From JAVBKV01 sp031553885 (GTDB lineage Bacteria; Bacteroidota; Bacteroidia; Bacteroidales; Azobacteroidaceae): DNA of 64,000 nucleotides. The position numbers were made by a program, and so were the translations under genes. How positions within the stretch are numbered: position 1 is the first letter of the stretch; each line of letters opens with the position of its first letter. The stretch lies in contig JAVBKV010000004.1 of NCBI GenBank assembly GCA_031553885.1, positions 1 to 64,000 on the forward strand, given 5' to 3'. This document shows positions 54,336-63,744 of this stretch, in pieces. The notes under the pieces were generated by a model that worked only from the letters and a program-made list of their open reading frames with translations, was not told where the DNA came from and did not search any database.

Positions 54336-55607
54336 TTAAAAGAAAATAGTGAAAATATGTTTCCCCTGCAAATAATGATACCGGATGTTCATCCGGTAGA
54401 GGTCGCAAACGGACTTACTCAGGGCAAGGCCGAGTCCGGTCGAGCCTTCTTTTTTAGTTCCCTGAGAGAAACGGCGAAAAACAGCCTCCGTATCCAACGC
54501 TCCGGAGATTCCGGTATTTGAAAAGGAAATGATTGTCGGGGTAATCAGGATTTCAATGAACCCGTTCTCCCCATTGTGAATAAAGGCATTTTTCAGCAAG
54601 TTACCGAACAGTACCGAAGCCAGGGTTTCATTCATCGTAAGAGTTACCTTTGCCTCTTCATTCAAAGACAATGTGATCCGACGATCAGCATACACTTCAG
54701 CATAATCGTCCGCAAGTTTTTTAATCAACTCATTCGCAAGAATTTCTTTTTTTTCAGGGAATTGGTTGTTTTCTATTTTCGTCAACAACAACAAGGTCTT
54801 GTTTAATTTGATCGCATGATCGAGCGATTGCCGGGTTTTCAGAATTTCTATCAGTTGGTTTTCTGTCAACTGAGGATCTTCCGACAACATTTCCAAACGG
54901 TTGAGACAGGCAGCCAGAGGAGTTTGCAATTCGTGCGAAGCATGCCCGATGAACGACTTCTGCTGTTCGTAAATTTCGATATTCCGGCGCGCACTGCGAA
55001 CAACAGCCTCATTCAATTGTTGGAATTCGGTAGTCGTCGTATTATTTTCCAGGTCGGTAATCTTCTTCTCCACACTGAAGTGATCCAGCCATTTCAACAA
55101 TGTATATAAAGGAATAAAACTCCGGTGCAGGATCCACCAATTAATTCCGATGATAGCCAGCAATAAAGCTAGGTAAAGAAAAACAATCCAATGAAGGATG
55201 GTTTCCTGTAAATCCGATTTTTCAATGGTGGGAATAGAAACCGTCAACTCATAATAATTATTTTCCGAATCATTAAAAATAGTTTTGAGAATACGGGCCG
55301 GTTCGGTTTCTTTTTTGGATTGAATATAAACCATTTCATCGTAATACCGGATAGCCGGATTGTTGACGGCGTATTCCGGAGTCACTTCCGTAATGTGATA
55401 ACTGTTGTTGGTTCCATTGTCTTCTGCAGGCAGATCCTCTCCAGCCAGCGCCCGGGTAATGATGTATTCCGAGTAATCTTCAAGCGAATCGTCTGTTTCA
55501 TCGTTTATTTCATCCACAATAATGAAATAAAACAATCCGGCCCAAACCGCCATCAGGATCAGCAATGCCAGAGAAATACGGTATGTTATGCTATATGCCA
55601 GTTTCAT
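54336..55607 (-). CDS. Sensor histidine kinase
   Basis: 423 residues. Two transmembrane helices (about 8-30 and 140-160) flank a periplasmic sensor domain. Then come a HAMP-like stretch, the H-box GHASHELQTPLA, an N-box with NLLKNAFIHNG and the G-box GLGLALSK. Its start overlaps the stop of the response-regulator gene (ATGA), so RR and HK are co-translated. Signal unknown; the nearby PepSY proteins suggest envelope or metal-stress sensing. Confidence 0.93.
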   Translation of the reverse strand: MKLAYSITYRISLALLILMAVWAGLFYFIIVDEINDETDDSLEDYSEYIITRALAGEDLPAEDNGTNNSYHITEVTPEYAVNNPAIRYYDEMVYIQSKKETEPARILKTIFNDSENNYYELTVSIPTIEKSDLQETILHWIVFLYLALLLAIIGINWWILHRSFIPLYTLLKWLDHFSVEKKITDLENNTTTTEFQQLNEAVVRSARRNIEIYEQQKSFIGHASHELQTPLAACLNRLEMLSEDPQLTENQLIEILKTRQSLDHAIKLNKTLLLLTKIENNQFPEKKEILANELIKKLADDYAEVYADRRITLSLNEEAKVTLTMNETLASVLFGNLLKNAFIHNGENGFIEILITPTIISFSNTGISGALDTEAVFRRFSQGTKKEGSTGLGLALSKSVCDLYRMNIRYHYLQGKHIFTIFF

Positions 55608-56287
55608 ATTTCCTCTCCGATCAGTTTGTAACCAAATCCGTAAACCGCCTTCACTTCAATGTTTGCACCGGCATCGTTCATTTTTTTTCGCAGGTTTTTA
55701 ATCTGGGCATAGATAAAATCAAAATTATCGACCTGATCGATATGATCTCCCCATACGGCCTCAGCCAGCACCGCTTTATCTACCAACCGGTTCGGCCGGG
55801 TAATGAAATAATGCAGGATATCGTATTCCTTTCGGTTCAGTTCGAGGGATTGATTGTCGACACAGACCTCAAATTTATCCGGAATCATTTTCACATTACC
55901 CAGACAAATCTCAGATTCTCCTCTATGATGGTTTCTACGGATCAGGCTTTTAATCCGGGCATGAAGCTCTGATAAATGAAAAGGCTTGGCTAGGTAATCA
56001 TCGGCGCCCAGGTCCAGACCGGCCACTTTATCATCGACAGAATCCTTAGCTGAAATGATAATGACATTTTCCTGCTTATCCATTTTTTTCAGTTCCTGCA
56101 ACAACGCCAAACCACTGCCATCGGGTAGCATAATATCGAGCAGGATACATTCGTAATCGTAAAGCGATACCTTTTGCAAGGCTTCCCTAAGCGATGCAGC
56201 CGTCTCAACCAGGTAACGCTCTTTCTCAAGAAAACGTTCCATAATTTCCCTCAGAGAGGGTTCATCTTCCACGATCAGGATTTTCAT
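55604..56287 (-). CDS. OmpR-family response regulator
   Basis: 227 residues from ATG 56287 (MKILIVEDEPSL); the longer frame to 56398 adds a hydrophobic 37-residue run with no homology. Receiver domain with EDE at 8-10, phospho-acceptor Asp in LLDIMLPDGSG and Lys in YLAKPF, then an OmpR/PhoB winged helix (LELNRKEYDILHYF, VYGFGYKL). Pairs with the overlapping kinase gene. Confidence 0.95.
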   Translation of the reverse strand: MKILIVEDEPSLREIMERFLEKERYLVETAASLREALQKVSLYDYECILLDIMLPDGSGLALLQELKKMDKQENVIIISAKDSVDDKVAGLDLGADDYLAKPFHLSELHARIKSLIRRNHHRGESEICLGNVKMIPDKFEVCVDNQSLELNRKEYDILHYFITRPNRLVDKAVLAEAVWGDHIDQVDNFDFIYAQIKNLRKKMNDAGANIEVKAVYGFGYKLIGEEI

Positions 56288-56358
56288 ACCGGATTCTATT
56301 TCCTCAAAGGTAAGAATAAAAACTGAAAAAAAACTGAAATAGAAAATCCCGGCTTGGC

Positions 56359-56691
56359 TTATAATTCGCTTATCGGATCCCAATAGACGCGTTTCCAATC
56401 CCGGATCCGGTTATTCACAACAACAATTCCCTCCTCCTCCAACAGCCGCTGCATTTCCTTTGCAGGTCCGAATGCTTCACTGGCCGTCAGAATACCCTGA
56501 CTATTGACTACCCGATGGGCCGGGATACCGGTTTCTGCCGAGTTACATTCGCTCATGATTTTACCGACTTTCCGGGACAGGTTCGGATATCCGATAGCCC
56601 GGGCGATTGCTCCGTAGCTCGTGGCTCGTCCGTGAGGAATCAATTTTACAATATCATAAACGGCTTGCTTCAAAGCGAATGTTGTTTCCAT
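56359..56691 (-). CDS. MGMT-family alkyltransferase-like protein lacking the catalytic cysteine
   Basis: 110 residues from ATG 56691. It has the DNA-binding helix-turn-helix of O6-alkylguanine-DNA alkyltransferases (GRATSYGAIARAIG, ARAIGYP) and the active-site region reads IPAHRVV, where active enzymes have PCHRV. With Ala for Cys it cannot take an alkyl group, so it is an ATL-type lesion-flagging protein or a degenerate relative. No N-terminal MGMT domain. Upstream is a hairpin repeat. Confidence 0.88.
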   Translation of the reverse strand: METTFALKQAVYDIVKLIPHGRATSYGAIARAIGYPNLSRKVGKIMSECNSAETGIPAHRVVNSQGILTASEAFGPAKEMQRLLEEEGIVVVNNRIRDWKRVYWDPISEL

Positions 56692-56736
56692 CACAATATC
56701 AAAAAGAAATGTATTAAATTTATAAAATATAGGACA

Positions 56737-56799
56737 TTTAGCCTAATCGTATCCCGAAGGGATTCAATTTGAATAACCTCGGGATACGATTAGGCTAAA
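56737..56799. repeat. 21-bp perfect inverted repeat element
   Basis: Arms 56737-56757 and 56779-56799 (TTTAGCCTAATCGTATCCCGA and complement) with a 21-base loop. The loop and arm region 56750-56778 matches 53438-53466 at 28 of 29 positions. It could act as a terminator for the DUF1080 gene's upstream neighbour or be a mobile-repeat remnant. Confidence 0.65.
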
Positions 56800-56818
56800 T
56801 TTCGATAATCCTTATTTC

Positions 56819-58159
56819 TCACGGCAATTCCTTGATTTTTATACTTTTGTACCAAACTTCATCGTTATGATCCTGCAATAAAATATTACCTTCCGTTGCA
56901 TTCCCGAAGCCGGCAAAATCCTTGAACTTACTGTAAGCAACCAGGGCATCCCACATCTGGTTGTTTCGTTCATACTCCAGCAACTTGGAGCCATTCAGCC
57001 AGTGTTCTACATGATTACCATTCACCACAATCATGGCTGTATTGAAATCTCCTTTATAAAAATATTTATTCTCAGGAGCAGGAATCAGGTCATACAAAGA
57101 GCCTGTTTTACGATTATTTTTCACTCCCAGCTTTGCATCAGGATGCTTGGAATCGTCCAGTACCTGATATTCACAGCCGATACTCGCCCTTGATTTATTG
57201 TCCGGATCGGCATTGATGAAATACTTGATACCACTGTTAGCCGCTTCCGTAATTTTGAATTCGACTCTCAGAATAAAGTTTTTATACTTTTTTGTGGTGA
57301 CAATATCTCCGCCTTTTCCGTCCTTGACCACTTTCAACAACCCATCCTCGACTACCCATCCTTTATCCGGGAATTGGCTGAGTGTAGCACCTCTCCATCC
57401 CAGGGTGGTTTTGCCGTCCCATAGTAGTTTCCATCCCTCGTTCATTTCCACCGGAGAAAGGGTATTCGGGATGCGGTTTACCTCCGGGGCTGCTTTCGAT
57501 TCCGGAGTCAGGTATTTTTCCACGTCTGTCGTGCAAATCCGGAGGTTTTTCCAGCAAACGGTTTTCCCTTCGAATTGCTGATCCCCAATAGCATGCACCT
57601 GCAAAGCGATAAACCCTTTCGGAGTCATATCGTCCATTAAATTAGCACAGGGAATTCCGTTGATCCAGGTCCGGATAAAGTTGTCACAAGCTTCGATACG
57701 GGCTTTGTTCCACTCCCCATTCCGGAACGCTTTCTGAGCAGCTGGGTTATAGGTCAGCGGATACAACCAGCCACGACGCGCTTCATCATAGATTCCGCCG
57801 GACCAGCCACGTTTGGAAGGATCGATTTCAAACTGATACCCATGTACTCTTCCGTCACGATATTCTTTCAGGCTTTGACTGCGTAGTTGCACTCCTGAGT
57901 TCAATCCGTCGTCAACTTTAAAATCAAATTCCAGGATAAAATCCCCGTATACTTTTTCTGTAGCCAGGAACGTATTCGGCGTTTTCATCCGGGAAGTACC
58001 AACAATGGCTCCATCTTCAATCTTATATGGAGCGTCTCCGTTCAACTTTTTCCAACCTTTCAGGTTTTTTCCGTTAAATAAGGGCTCCCATTTTTCCTGA
58101 GCCGGCAATACCATAGACACAGACAAAAACAAAACCCCCAATAATAAACTCCTTTTCAT
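56819..58159 (-). CDS. Two-domain DUF1080 (3-keto-disaccharide hydrolase family) protein
   Basis: 446 residues with a signal peptide (1-20, ending LPAQ). Two DUF1080 concanavalin-like domains, about 22-215 (WEPLFNGKNLKGWKK) and about 245-446 (GWKLLWDGKTTLGWR). The family acts on 3-keto-glucosides or binds glycans; domain pairs are common in gut Bacteroidota. It lies 20 bp after the GH97 gene. Substrate cannot be told from the sequence. Confidence 0.9.
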   Translation of the reverse strand: MKRSLLLGVLFLSVSMVLPAQEKWEPLFNGKNLKGWKKLNGDAPYKIEDGAIVGTSRMKTPNTFLATEKVYGDFILEFDFKVDDGLNSGVQLRSQSLKEYRDGRVHGYQFEIDPSKRGWSGGIYDEARRGWLYPLTYNPAAQKAFRNGEWNKARIEACDNFIRTWINGIPCANLMDDMTPKGFIALQVHAIGDQQFEGKTVCWKNLRICTTDVEKYLTPESKAAPEVNRIPNTLSPVEMNEGWKLLWDGKTTLGWRGATLSQFPDKGWVVEDGLLKVVKDGKGGDIVTTKKYKNFILRVEFKITEAANSGIKYFINADPDNKSRASIGCEYQVLDDSKHPDAKLGVKNNRKTGSLYDLIPAPENKYFYKGDFNTAMIVVNGNHVEHWLNGSKLLEYERNNQMWDALVAYSKFKDFAGFGNATEGNILLQDHNDEVWYKSIKIKELP

Positions 58160-58179
58160 TAATTCTTAATTTTTAATTC

Positions 58180-60180
58180 TTAATTCTTAACTATCTTCAT
58201 CGCGCATCCTCCTCCGGAAGCCAAGGCCACTGTCAACTTACGATTTGCCGGAATATTAACAGTTTCTTTCTTGTAGTCTGAACCGATTTTTCCGGCATTT
58301 GCCCCATCCTTAAAAATTTCAGCCACATAATTGCCTTCTCCCAGGAATGATAAATCCAGTTCGATACTACGGGCATCCCAGTTCGTCAGGGAGCCTACAT
58401 ACCAAATGTTATTTTTCTGACGGGCGATGCTGATGTAGTTGGCAATTTCACCATTCAATGCAATGGTATTATCCCAAACCGTAGGAATGGCTGCAATAAA
58501 ATCAGTACACTCCTGCTCTTTTTCATAAAGCGTGGGACTGTCACACAACATATTCAGCGGAGATTCGAAAACCACATACTCGGCTAACTGACGGCAACGG
58601 GTACCTTGGCTCATCGGCTCGTTGTTGATCGGACGGAAGTTCCATTTGCTTCCGTTACGCATTGCTCCTTGGGTATAATCGAACGGACCGGCCAGCATCC
58701 GGATATAAGGAGCCGTCACATCGTAAGTTACCTGATCGACTTTACTATCCGACCATTTCATTTGTTCCTGACCGTGTACTCCTTCAAAATTAATTACATT
58801 CGGATAAGTACGGTTAATTCCTGTAGGCTTGTAGGTTCCATGAAAATCGAGCAACATGTTATACCTGGCAGCAATTTCGGCAGCCCGGTAATGAAATTCA
58901 ACCATCGGCTGATCGTCCCGGTCCATGAAGTCTACTTTAAACCCTTTGATCCCCATTTCGGAATAATGTTTACAAACCCGCTCCAGATCACGATCTAGAG
59001 CATAGTAGCCCGCCCACAGGATTAAATCCACGTTTTTGGATTTTCCGTAAGCAATCAGTTTTTTCAAATCGATTTCCGGAACGATCCGGAACAAATCGGC
59101 CTGCTTACTTACCGACCAACCTTCATCCAGAATGATGTACTCGATCTTGTTTTTAGAAGCAAAATCAATATAAGCCATGTAGGTTTCGTTGTTCACTCCC
59201 GCTTTGAAATCCACTCCCGCCAGACCCCAGTTGTTCCACCACTCCCAGGCTACTTTTCCCGGCTTGATCCAGGATACGTCCTTAATCCGGGAAGGAGTCG
59301 CCAGTTTATACACCATATCATTATCGGCCAACTCTTTATCCTGATTAGAAACGACTGCGATACGCCAGGGAAAATTAGTTTTACCTTTACATTTAGCAAT
59401 AAAAGGTTCCCGCTCGGAAACAAGCATCTGAATTTGTATATGTCCACCCTGAACCAGTTTCTTGGGATAAGGAGCAAATACGGATTTGAGTGAATTGGAA
59501 CCATCGGAATTCACCAAAAACATTCCCGGATAACTTTCCACATCCGATTCAGCAATACATACTTTTTTACCCTTATTCATTTCAACCACTAAGGGAAGAA
59601 AAGAAAGCCGCTTGGGATTCATTTTACTCAGGGAAGTATAGGTGTAAGTATTTTCAAACGAATTGAAAAACTGTTCCTTGAAATCATCCGAATTACTTCT
59701 TACATAAGGTGTGTAAACCGGACGATCCTGAGGAAAATTGAAAACCACCTCTTCGTTTTTTACAATAAAATCATTCTTGGCTGCCGTCACAAAGCGGTAC
59801 GCCATACCCTCATCGTAAGCACGGAAAATCAGGCTGTAATCATCCTTGAAGTTCAAAGTCAATTCATTGTAATGATCCTGAATCCGGCTTCTCTTGTAGA
59901 AAGGAGATTCGATCACCTGATTGACCGACTGTTTTTTTTCACTTTTCACTCCGGGATTAGCCCCAAACACTTTTCCGTTATCCAGGGTCATGGATATCGG
60001 AGAAGGACCGATCATCACCTCTTTCTCATGAGTCAGCGAATAAGTGATTGTCTTATCGACATCGACAGTCAATTCCAATTTACCATCCGGCGATTTCAAC
60101 TGGTAAGTCTTTTTCCCAAATGTCGGAACCCATGACGACAACAAAAAAACCGCCATCAAAAAAATCTTCAAGTTCTTCAT
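58180..60180 (-). CDS. GH97 glycoside hydrolase
   Basis: 666 residues with a signal peptide (1-22). N-terminal beta-sandwich (about 25-280), then a TIM barrel with WEWWNNWGL near 311, IILDEGW near 351 and the Asp in FKVDFMDRDD near 413. C-terminal beta domain to 666. GH97 includes inverting alpha-glucosidases (SusB) and retaining alpha-galactosidases; the Asp position may fit the retaining type, but this needs alignment. Periplasmic or surface, in a run of carbohydrate-active genes read in the same direction. Confidence 0.93.
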   Translation of the reverse strand: MKNLKIFLMAVFLLSSWVPTFGKKTYQLKSPDGKLELTVDVDKTITYSLTHEKEVMIGPSPISMTLDNGKVFGANPGVKSEKKQSVNQVIESPFYKRSRIQDHYNELTLNFKDDYSLIFRAYDEGMAYRFVTAAKNDFIVKNEEVVFNFPQDRPVYTPYVRSNSDDFKEQFFNSFENTYTYTSLSKMNPKRLSFLPLVVEMNKGKKVCIAESDVESYPGMFLVNSDGSNSLKSVFAPYPKKLVQGGHIQIQMLVSEREPFIAKCKGKTNFPWRIAVVSNQDKELADNDMVYKLATPSRIKDVSWIKPGKVAWEWWNNWGLAGVDFKAGVNNETYMAYIDFASKNKIEYIILDEGWSVSKQADLFRIVPEIDLKKLIAYGKSKNVDLILWAGYYALDRDLERVCKHYSEMGIKGFKVDFMDRDDQPMVEFHYRAAEIAARYNMLLDFHGTYKPTGINRTYPNVINFEGVHGQEQMKWSDSKVDQVTYDVTAPYIRMLAGPFDYTQGAMRNGSKWNFRPINNEPMSQGTRCRQLAEYVVFESPLNMLCDSPTLYEKEQECTDFIAAIPTVWDNTIALNGEIANYISIARQKNNIWYVGSLTNWDARSIELDLSFLGEGNYVAEIFKDGANAGKIGSDYKKETVNIPANRKLTVALASGGGCAMKIVKN

Positions 60181-60221
60181 ATTACATATTTTAAGATTAA
60201 CACTCCCTAAACTCTTAACTT

Positions 60222-61526
60222 TTAATTCTTAATTTTAAACACCCTGTCCGCAAACTCCATAAACTGCCTCCAGTCATACTCCTTGATATCATGCTCCCCC
60301 GTACGGATGTGGTAACCGATGGTTCCTGACAACACCGGCTCATCCACCGCAGGCATTTCGCTGACCGGCAAGCCGGTTTTTCCGTAAAGTTCGTAAACCG
60401 GATTAGCGTAAAGACCGGATAAAAACTCCCCTTTCGGATCCGCCCAGGTATCCCCTTTCGCACTGGCAATGTAGACCGGACGAGGCGCCATCAGGGCAAT
60501 CAGTTCGTGCTGATCGACCGGCAACTCATCTTCCTTGTCATTATACTGTTTGAAATTTGCACAAAACCAATGAGGAAATTGCTTGTTAATCAGAAAAGCC
60601 GTTTCTCCGATTCCTCTTCTTGACAGAGCAGCTCCTCCACATCCGGAATCATTGGATATAGTCAATGCAAAACGCTGATCAATGGCACCCGCCCACAAAG
60701 CCGTTTTACCATGACGGGAATGCCCGACAACTGCCACCTGCGTGGCATTTATATCCTTGTCGACTTCAAAATAATCCATCGCACAACTCAATCCCCAGGC
60801 CCAGGCGGCCAACGTACCCCATTCATCAGCCTTAGGCTGAGTTTGTCCTTTAGCATAAAACAAGGCATGTACTCCGTTCTGAAAACCATCGTCGTAATCC
60901 GGATCGATATCTCCCCGGTAAACGGTTGCGACTCCGTATCCCCGCTCCATTAATAATTCTATGGGCCAGCGGGAAGCCTCAGCGCCACGTCCGGGAGTTC
61001 TTGACGGAGAACCTTCCGGTCGCCGGTCATTACCGGGAGTCCTGCTTTCCGAATAAGTAATGCCCGGATCCAGGCTGACCGACTGATTTCCTTTGAAATT
61101 CAATCCAAAAAAGAGAGGAACAGCCCCCTTCCTTTGATTGGGTATATACAACAAAACTGTCATAAACAGATCATTATCCGGAGAAAAATAAACAGCGACC
61201 TCTTTCCGCGTGGCGATACCATTCAACGCCTGCTTGTCTTCGGTCATTAATTTATAACGTAGCTTCGGCCGTTGGGGAGACTTTCCATACACCTGTGTTT
61301 CAAAAAGACGAAGGATTTCCGGCCTGCGTTTTTTCTCCCAGTCCTTGACAGAGGTTACTCTTTTTCCGTTTTCCATAACCAGGGGATCCGGAAGTGTATA
61401 AGCCGGAATTTTAGATTCATCGTAATTGATCTGCCGTCCCAATGCATCGCTCCGTTGTCCCAAAACCAGGCAGGGATAAGAGCATAACACGAACAAAAAT
61501 GCCCGTAACATGTGATTGATTTTCAT
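60222..61526 (-). CDS. CE15-like glucuronoyl esterase
   Basis: 434 residues with a signal peptide (1-23). Alpha-beta hydrolase with the CE15 nucleophile motif GHSRHGK at 268-274 (Ser 270), NDSGCGGAA with the likely Glu/oxyanion region nearby, and the C-terminal EHDIKEYDW His. CE15 enzymes cleave methyl or lignin esters of glucuronic acid on xylan. Similar GHSxxGK proteins in Bacteroidota have other ester substrates. 41 bp upstream of the GH97 gene. Confidence 0.87.
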   Translation of the reverse strand: MKINHMLRAFLFVLCSYPCLVLGQRSDALGRQINYDESKIPAYTLPDPLVMENGKRVTSVKDWEKKRRPEILRLFETQVYGKSPQRPKLRYKLMTEDKQALNGIATRKEVAVYFSPDNDLFMTVLLYIPNQRKGAVPLFFGLNFKGNQSVSLDPGITYSESRTPGNDRRPEGSPSRTPGRGAEASRWPIELLMERGYGVATVYRGDIDPDYDDGFQNGVHALFYAKGQTQPKADEWGTLAAWAWGLSCAMDYFEVDKDINATQVAVVGHSRHGKTALWAGAIDQRFALTISNDSGCGGAALSRRGIGETAFLINKQFPHWFCANFKQYNDKEDELPVDQHELIALMAPRPVYIASAKGDTWADPKGEFLSGLYANPVYELYGKTGLPVSEMPAVDEPVLSGTIGYHIRTGEHDIKEYDWRQFMEFADRVFKIKN

Positions 61527-61537
61527 ACTATTAAATT

Positions 61538-62350
61538 TTACTTCTGGAAATAATTACTCATAAAAAGAAGCTGATACCTGACAGCATTCTTCCAATAATC
61601 CCAATTGTGAGCACCGGGACGGGAAATAAAATCATGCGGAATATTCCGGTCCGATAATTTCTCGTGTAACTGGCAATTTACCTTGTAAAAGAAATCTTCA
61701 CTTCCACAATCGATAATCAAAGCCAATGAGTTTGGAGTCAATAGATGCAGGAGATTGACAACCGTGTTTTTTTCCCAATTCTCAGGGTATTCAGCATAAC
61801 TGCCCAATCGTTTGGCAATCTCCCAGTTATTGGGAAACGGACGGATATCAACTCCGCCGCTCATACTGCCGGCAGTCCCGAATACATCCTGATTTCTGAT
61901 AGCCAGATACAAAGCACCGTGTCCCCCCATACTCAGACCTGTTATCCCCCTGCCCTTCCGGTCTGCAATCGTACTGTAATGACTGTCGATCCAGGGGACC
62001 AATTCTTTAGACACATAAGTCTCATACCGATAGTTCGGATCGATAGGACTGTCGAAATACCAACTCCCTACATTCCCATCGGGGCAAACAATGATGAGGT
62101 TATGCAGATCGGCCAATTGTTCAATGCCTTTTCCTTTTTTCACCCAGCCGGCATAATTATCACCGTAACCATGCAGCAAATAAACAACCGGCCATTTTTT
62201 GGCCTGGGAATAATGATCAGGAGCTATAACAACCGCCTTAATCTCTTTCTTCATGGAAGGGCTATAGGTCATAACTGTGTCTACTTTAGCCGCATAACCA
62301 CGAAAGAACAAAAAGCAAAATAATAGTAATAGAAGTTCTTTGGGGTTCAT
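61538..62350 (-). CDS. CE1/esterase D-like exported esterase
   Basis: 270 residues from ATG 62350 (the longer frame to 62443 runs through the promoter). Signal peptide with LLLLLFCFLFFRG, then an alpha-beta hydrolase of the feruloyl-esterase/S-formylglutathione-hydrolase type: VVYLLHGYGDN, GITGLSMGGHGAL for the nucleophile, and GAHNWDYW with the His. Probably removes feruloyl or acetyl groups from hemicellulose. Ends 11 bp before the CE15 gene. Confidence 0.88.
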   Translation of the reverse strand: MNPKELLLLLFCFLFFRGYAAKVDTVMTYSPSMKKEIKAVVIAPDHYSQAKKWPVVYLLHGYGDNYAGWVKKGKGIEQLADLHNLIIVCPDGNVGSWYFDSPIDPNYRYETYVSKELVPWIDSHYSTIADRKGRGITGLSMGGHGALYLAIRNQDVFGTAGSMSGGVDIRPFPNNWEIAKRLGSYAEYPENWEKNTVVNLLHLLTPNSLALIIDCGSEDFFYKVNCQLHEKLSDRNIPHDFISRPGAHNWDYWKNAVRYQLLFMSNYFQK

Positions 62351-62377
62351 TTGAATTTCAAAATAGGTTATAGGTAG

Positions 62378-62410
62378 CAAATATACATAATTATAAAACA
62401 AGTTTACAAA
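62378..62410 (-). promoter_or_regulatory. Promoter of the esterase gene (TTTG, 21 bp, TATATTTG)
   Basis: On the minus strand TTTG (62410-62407) and TATATTTG (62385-62378) are 21 bp apart, matching the Bacteroidota -33/-7 layout, and lie 28 bp upstream of the ATG at 62350. This is the cleanest promoter I see in the window. Confidence 0.65.
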
Positions 62411-62418
62411 AATTGACG

Positions 62419-62426
62419 TACATTTG
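62419..62426 (+). promoter_or_regulatory. -7 element TACATTTG for the DUF2264 gene
   Basis: TACATTTG fits TAnnTTTG and lies 46 bp before the ATG at 62473. The -33 region is not a good TTTG. Divergent from the esterase promoter just to the left, so the two share about 40 bp. Confidence 0.5.
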
Positions 62427-62472
62427 CAAAGACAGAAACACAAAAAACGATACCTTAAAAATACTGTTTTGC

Positions 62473-63714
62473 ATGAAAAACAAACTGATTCTATTCCTTA
62501 TTATAGTGTTATTTTCGTCCGCAGTTTCTGCTTTAACACCTCCCGGAAAAGAAAAAGAAATCAATGACAGAAAATACTGGACAGACTTATTGTATAAAAT
62601 GTCTGAACCGATACTCAGTAATATGAGTAAAGGGGAACTGAAAAAAAATATGCCGCTGGAAGTAAGCCCTTCCTGGGACGGACGTAGCAAAAACGTCGCC
62701 TACATGGAAGCATTCGGGCGACTGATGGACGGGCTTGCTCCCTGGCTTTCCCTGCCCGACGATAACACTCCGGAAGGGAAACTGCGCCGCCAATTGAGGG
62801 AATGGGCGCTGAAAAGCTATGCAAACGCCGTAGATCCGGAAAGTCCGGATTACCTGGACTGGAGGTCACACGGACAAGCCTTGGTCGATGCCGCCTTCCT
62901 GGCCGGAAGTTTCCTCAAAGCTCCGGAGCAACTATGGAATCCATTGGATGAAACAACTAAAAAACGATATATAGAAGAGTTTCAGGGACTGAGAAGATTT
63001 ACCCCGGGTTACTCCAACTGGTTGTTATTCACGGCAACAATCGAAACATTCCTGATGTCGGTTGGTGAACAATACGACATTTTCCGGATCGATATAGCTC
63101 TCCGTAAAATCGAAGAATGGTATGTAGGCGATGGCTGGTATTCCGACGGTCCGCATTTTGCCTTCGATTATTACAACAGTTTCGTCATCCAACCCATGTA
63201 CATCGAAATAGTACAGACGTTATATAAAAACAAAAAAAGCCCGAGAATCAGCGAAGAGAGAATCCATACCGGTCTGAAACGCATGCAACGGTTCGGCGCT
63301 ATCCTTGAACGGCTCATATCGCCGGAAGGCACTTTCCCTGTATTCGGACGTTCGATGACTTACCGGCTGGGCGTATTCCAACCCCTGGCATTGCTTGCCT
63401 GGCAGGAAAAACTTCCGGAAGGCATTTCCGAAGGACAGGTACGGTCAGCATTAACCGCCGTCATGAAACGCATGTTCTCCGTAAAAGGAAATTTCAATGA
63501 AAAAGGATACCTTCAACTGGGCTTTACGGGGCATCAACCGGAGATGGCCGACAGTTATACCAACACGGGAAGCCTGTACCTCACCTCGTTCGCTTTCTTG
63601 CCCCTGGGACTTCCGGCGGATCATTCTTTCTGGACTTCCGAACCACAGGACTGGACATCAAAAAAAGCATGGAGCGGAGCCGCATTTCCTAAAGACCATG
63701 CCATACGGGATTAA
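62473..63714 (+). CDS. DUF2264-domain exported protein
   Basis: 413 residues from ATG 62473; the longer frame to 62413 crosses the -7 element. Signal peptide (about 1-20), then an alpha/alpha-barrel-like domain with DRKYWTDLLYKMSEP, SWDGRSKNVAYMEAFGRLMDG, DGWYSDGPHFAFDYYNSF and FPVFGRSMTYR, which are hallmarks of DUF2264 and resemble unsaturated-glycuronyl or heteropolymer hydrolases of the same fold. Probably acts on a uronic-acid oligosaccharide. Followed by a GH2 gene 30 bp on. Confidence 0.88.
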   Translation: MKNKLILFLIIVLFSSAVSALTPPGKEKEINDRKYWTDLLYKMSEPILSNMSKGELKKNMPLEVSPSWDGRSKNVAYMEAFGRLMDGLAPWLSLPDDNTPEGKLRRQLREWALKSYANAVDPESPDYLDWRSHGQALVDAAFLAGSFLKAPEQLWNPLDETTKKRYIEEFQGLRRFTPGYSNWLLFTATIETFLMSVGEQYDIFRIDIALRKIEEWYVGDGWYSDGPHFAFDYYNSFVIQPMYIEIVQTLYKNKKSPRISEERIHTGLKRMQRFGAILERLISPEGTFPVFGRSMTYRLGVFQPLALLAWQEKLPEGISEGQVRSALTAVMKRMFSVKGNFNEKGYLQLGFTGHQPEMADSYTNTGSLYLTSFAFLPLGLPADHSFWTSEPQDWTSKKAWSGAAFPKDHAIRD

Positions 63715-63744
63715 AAACAACAACAAATATAAAATAATGTACGT

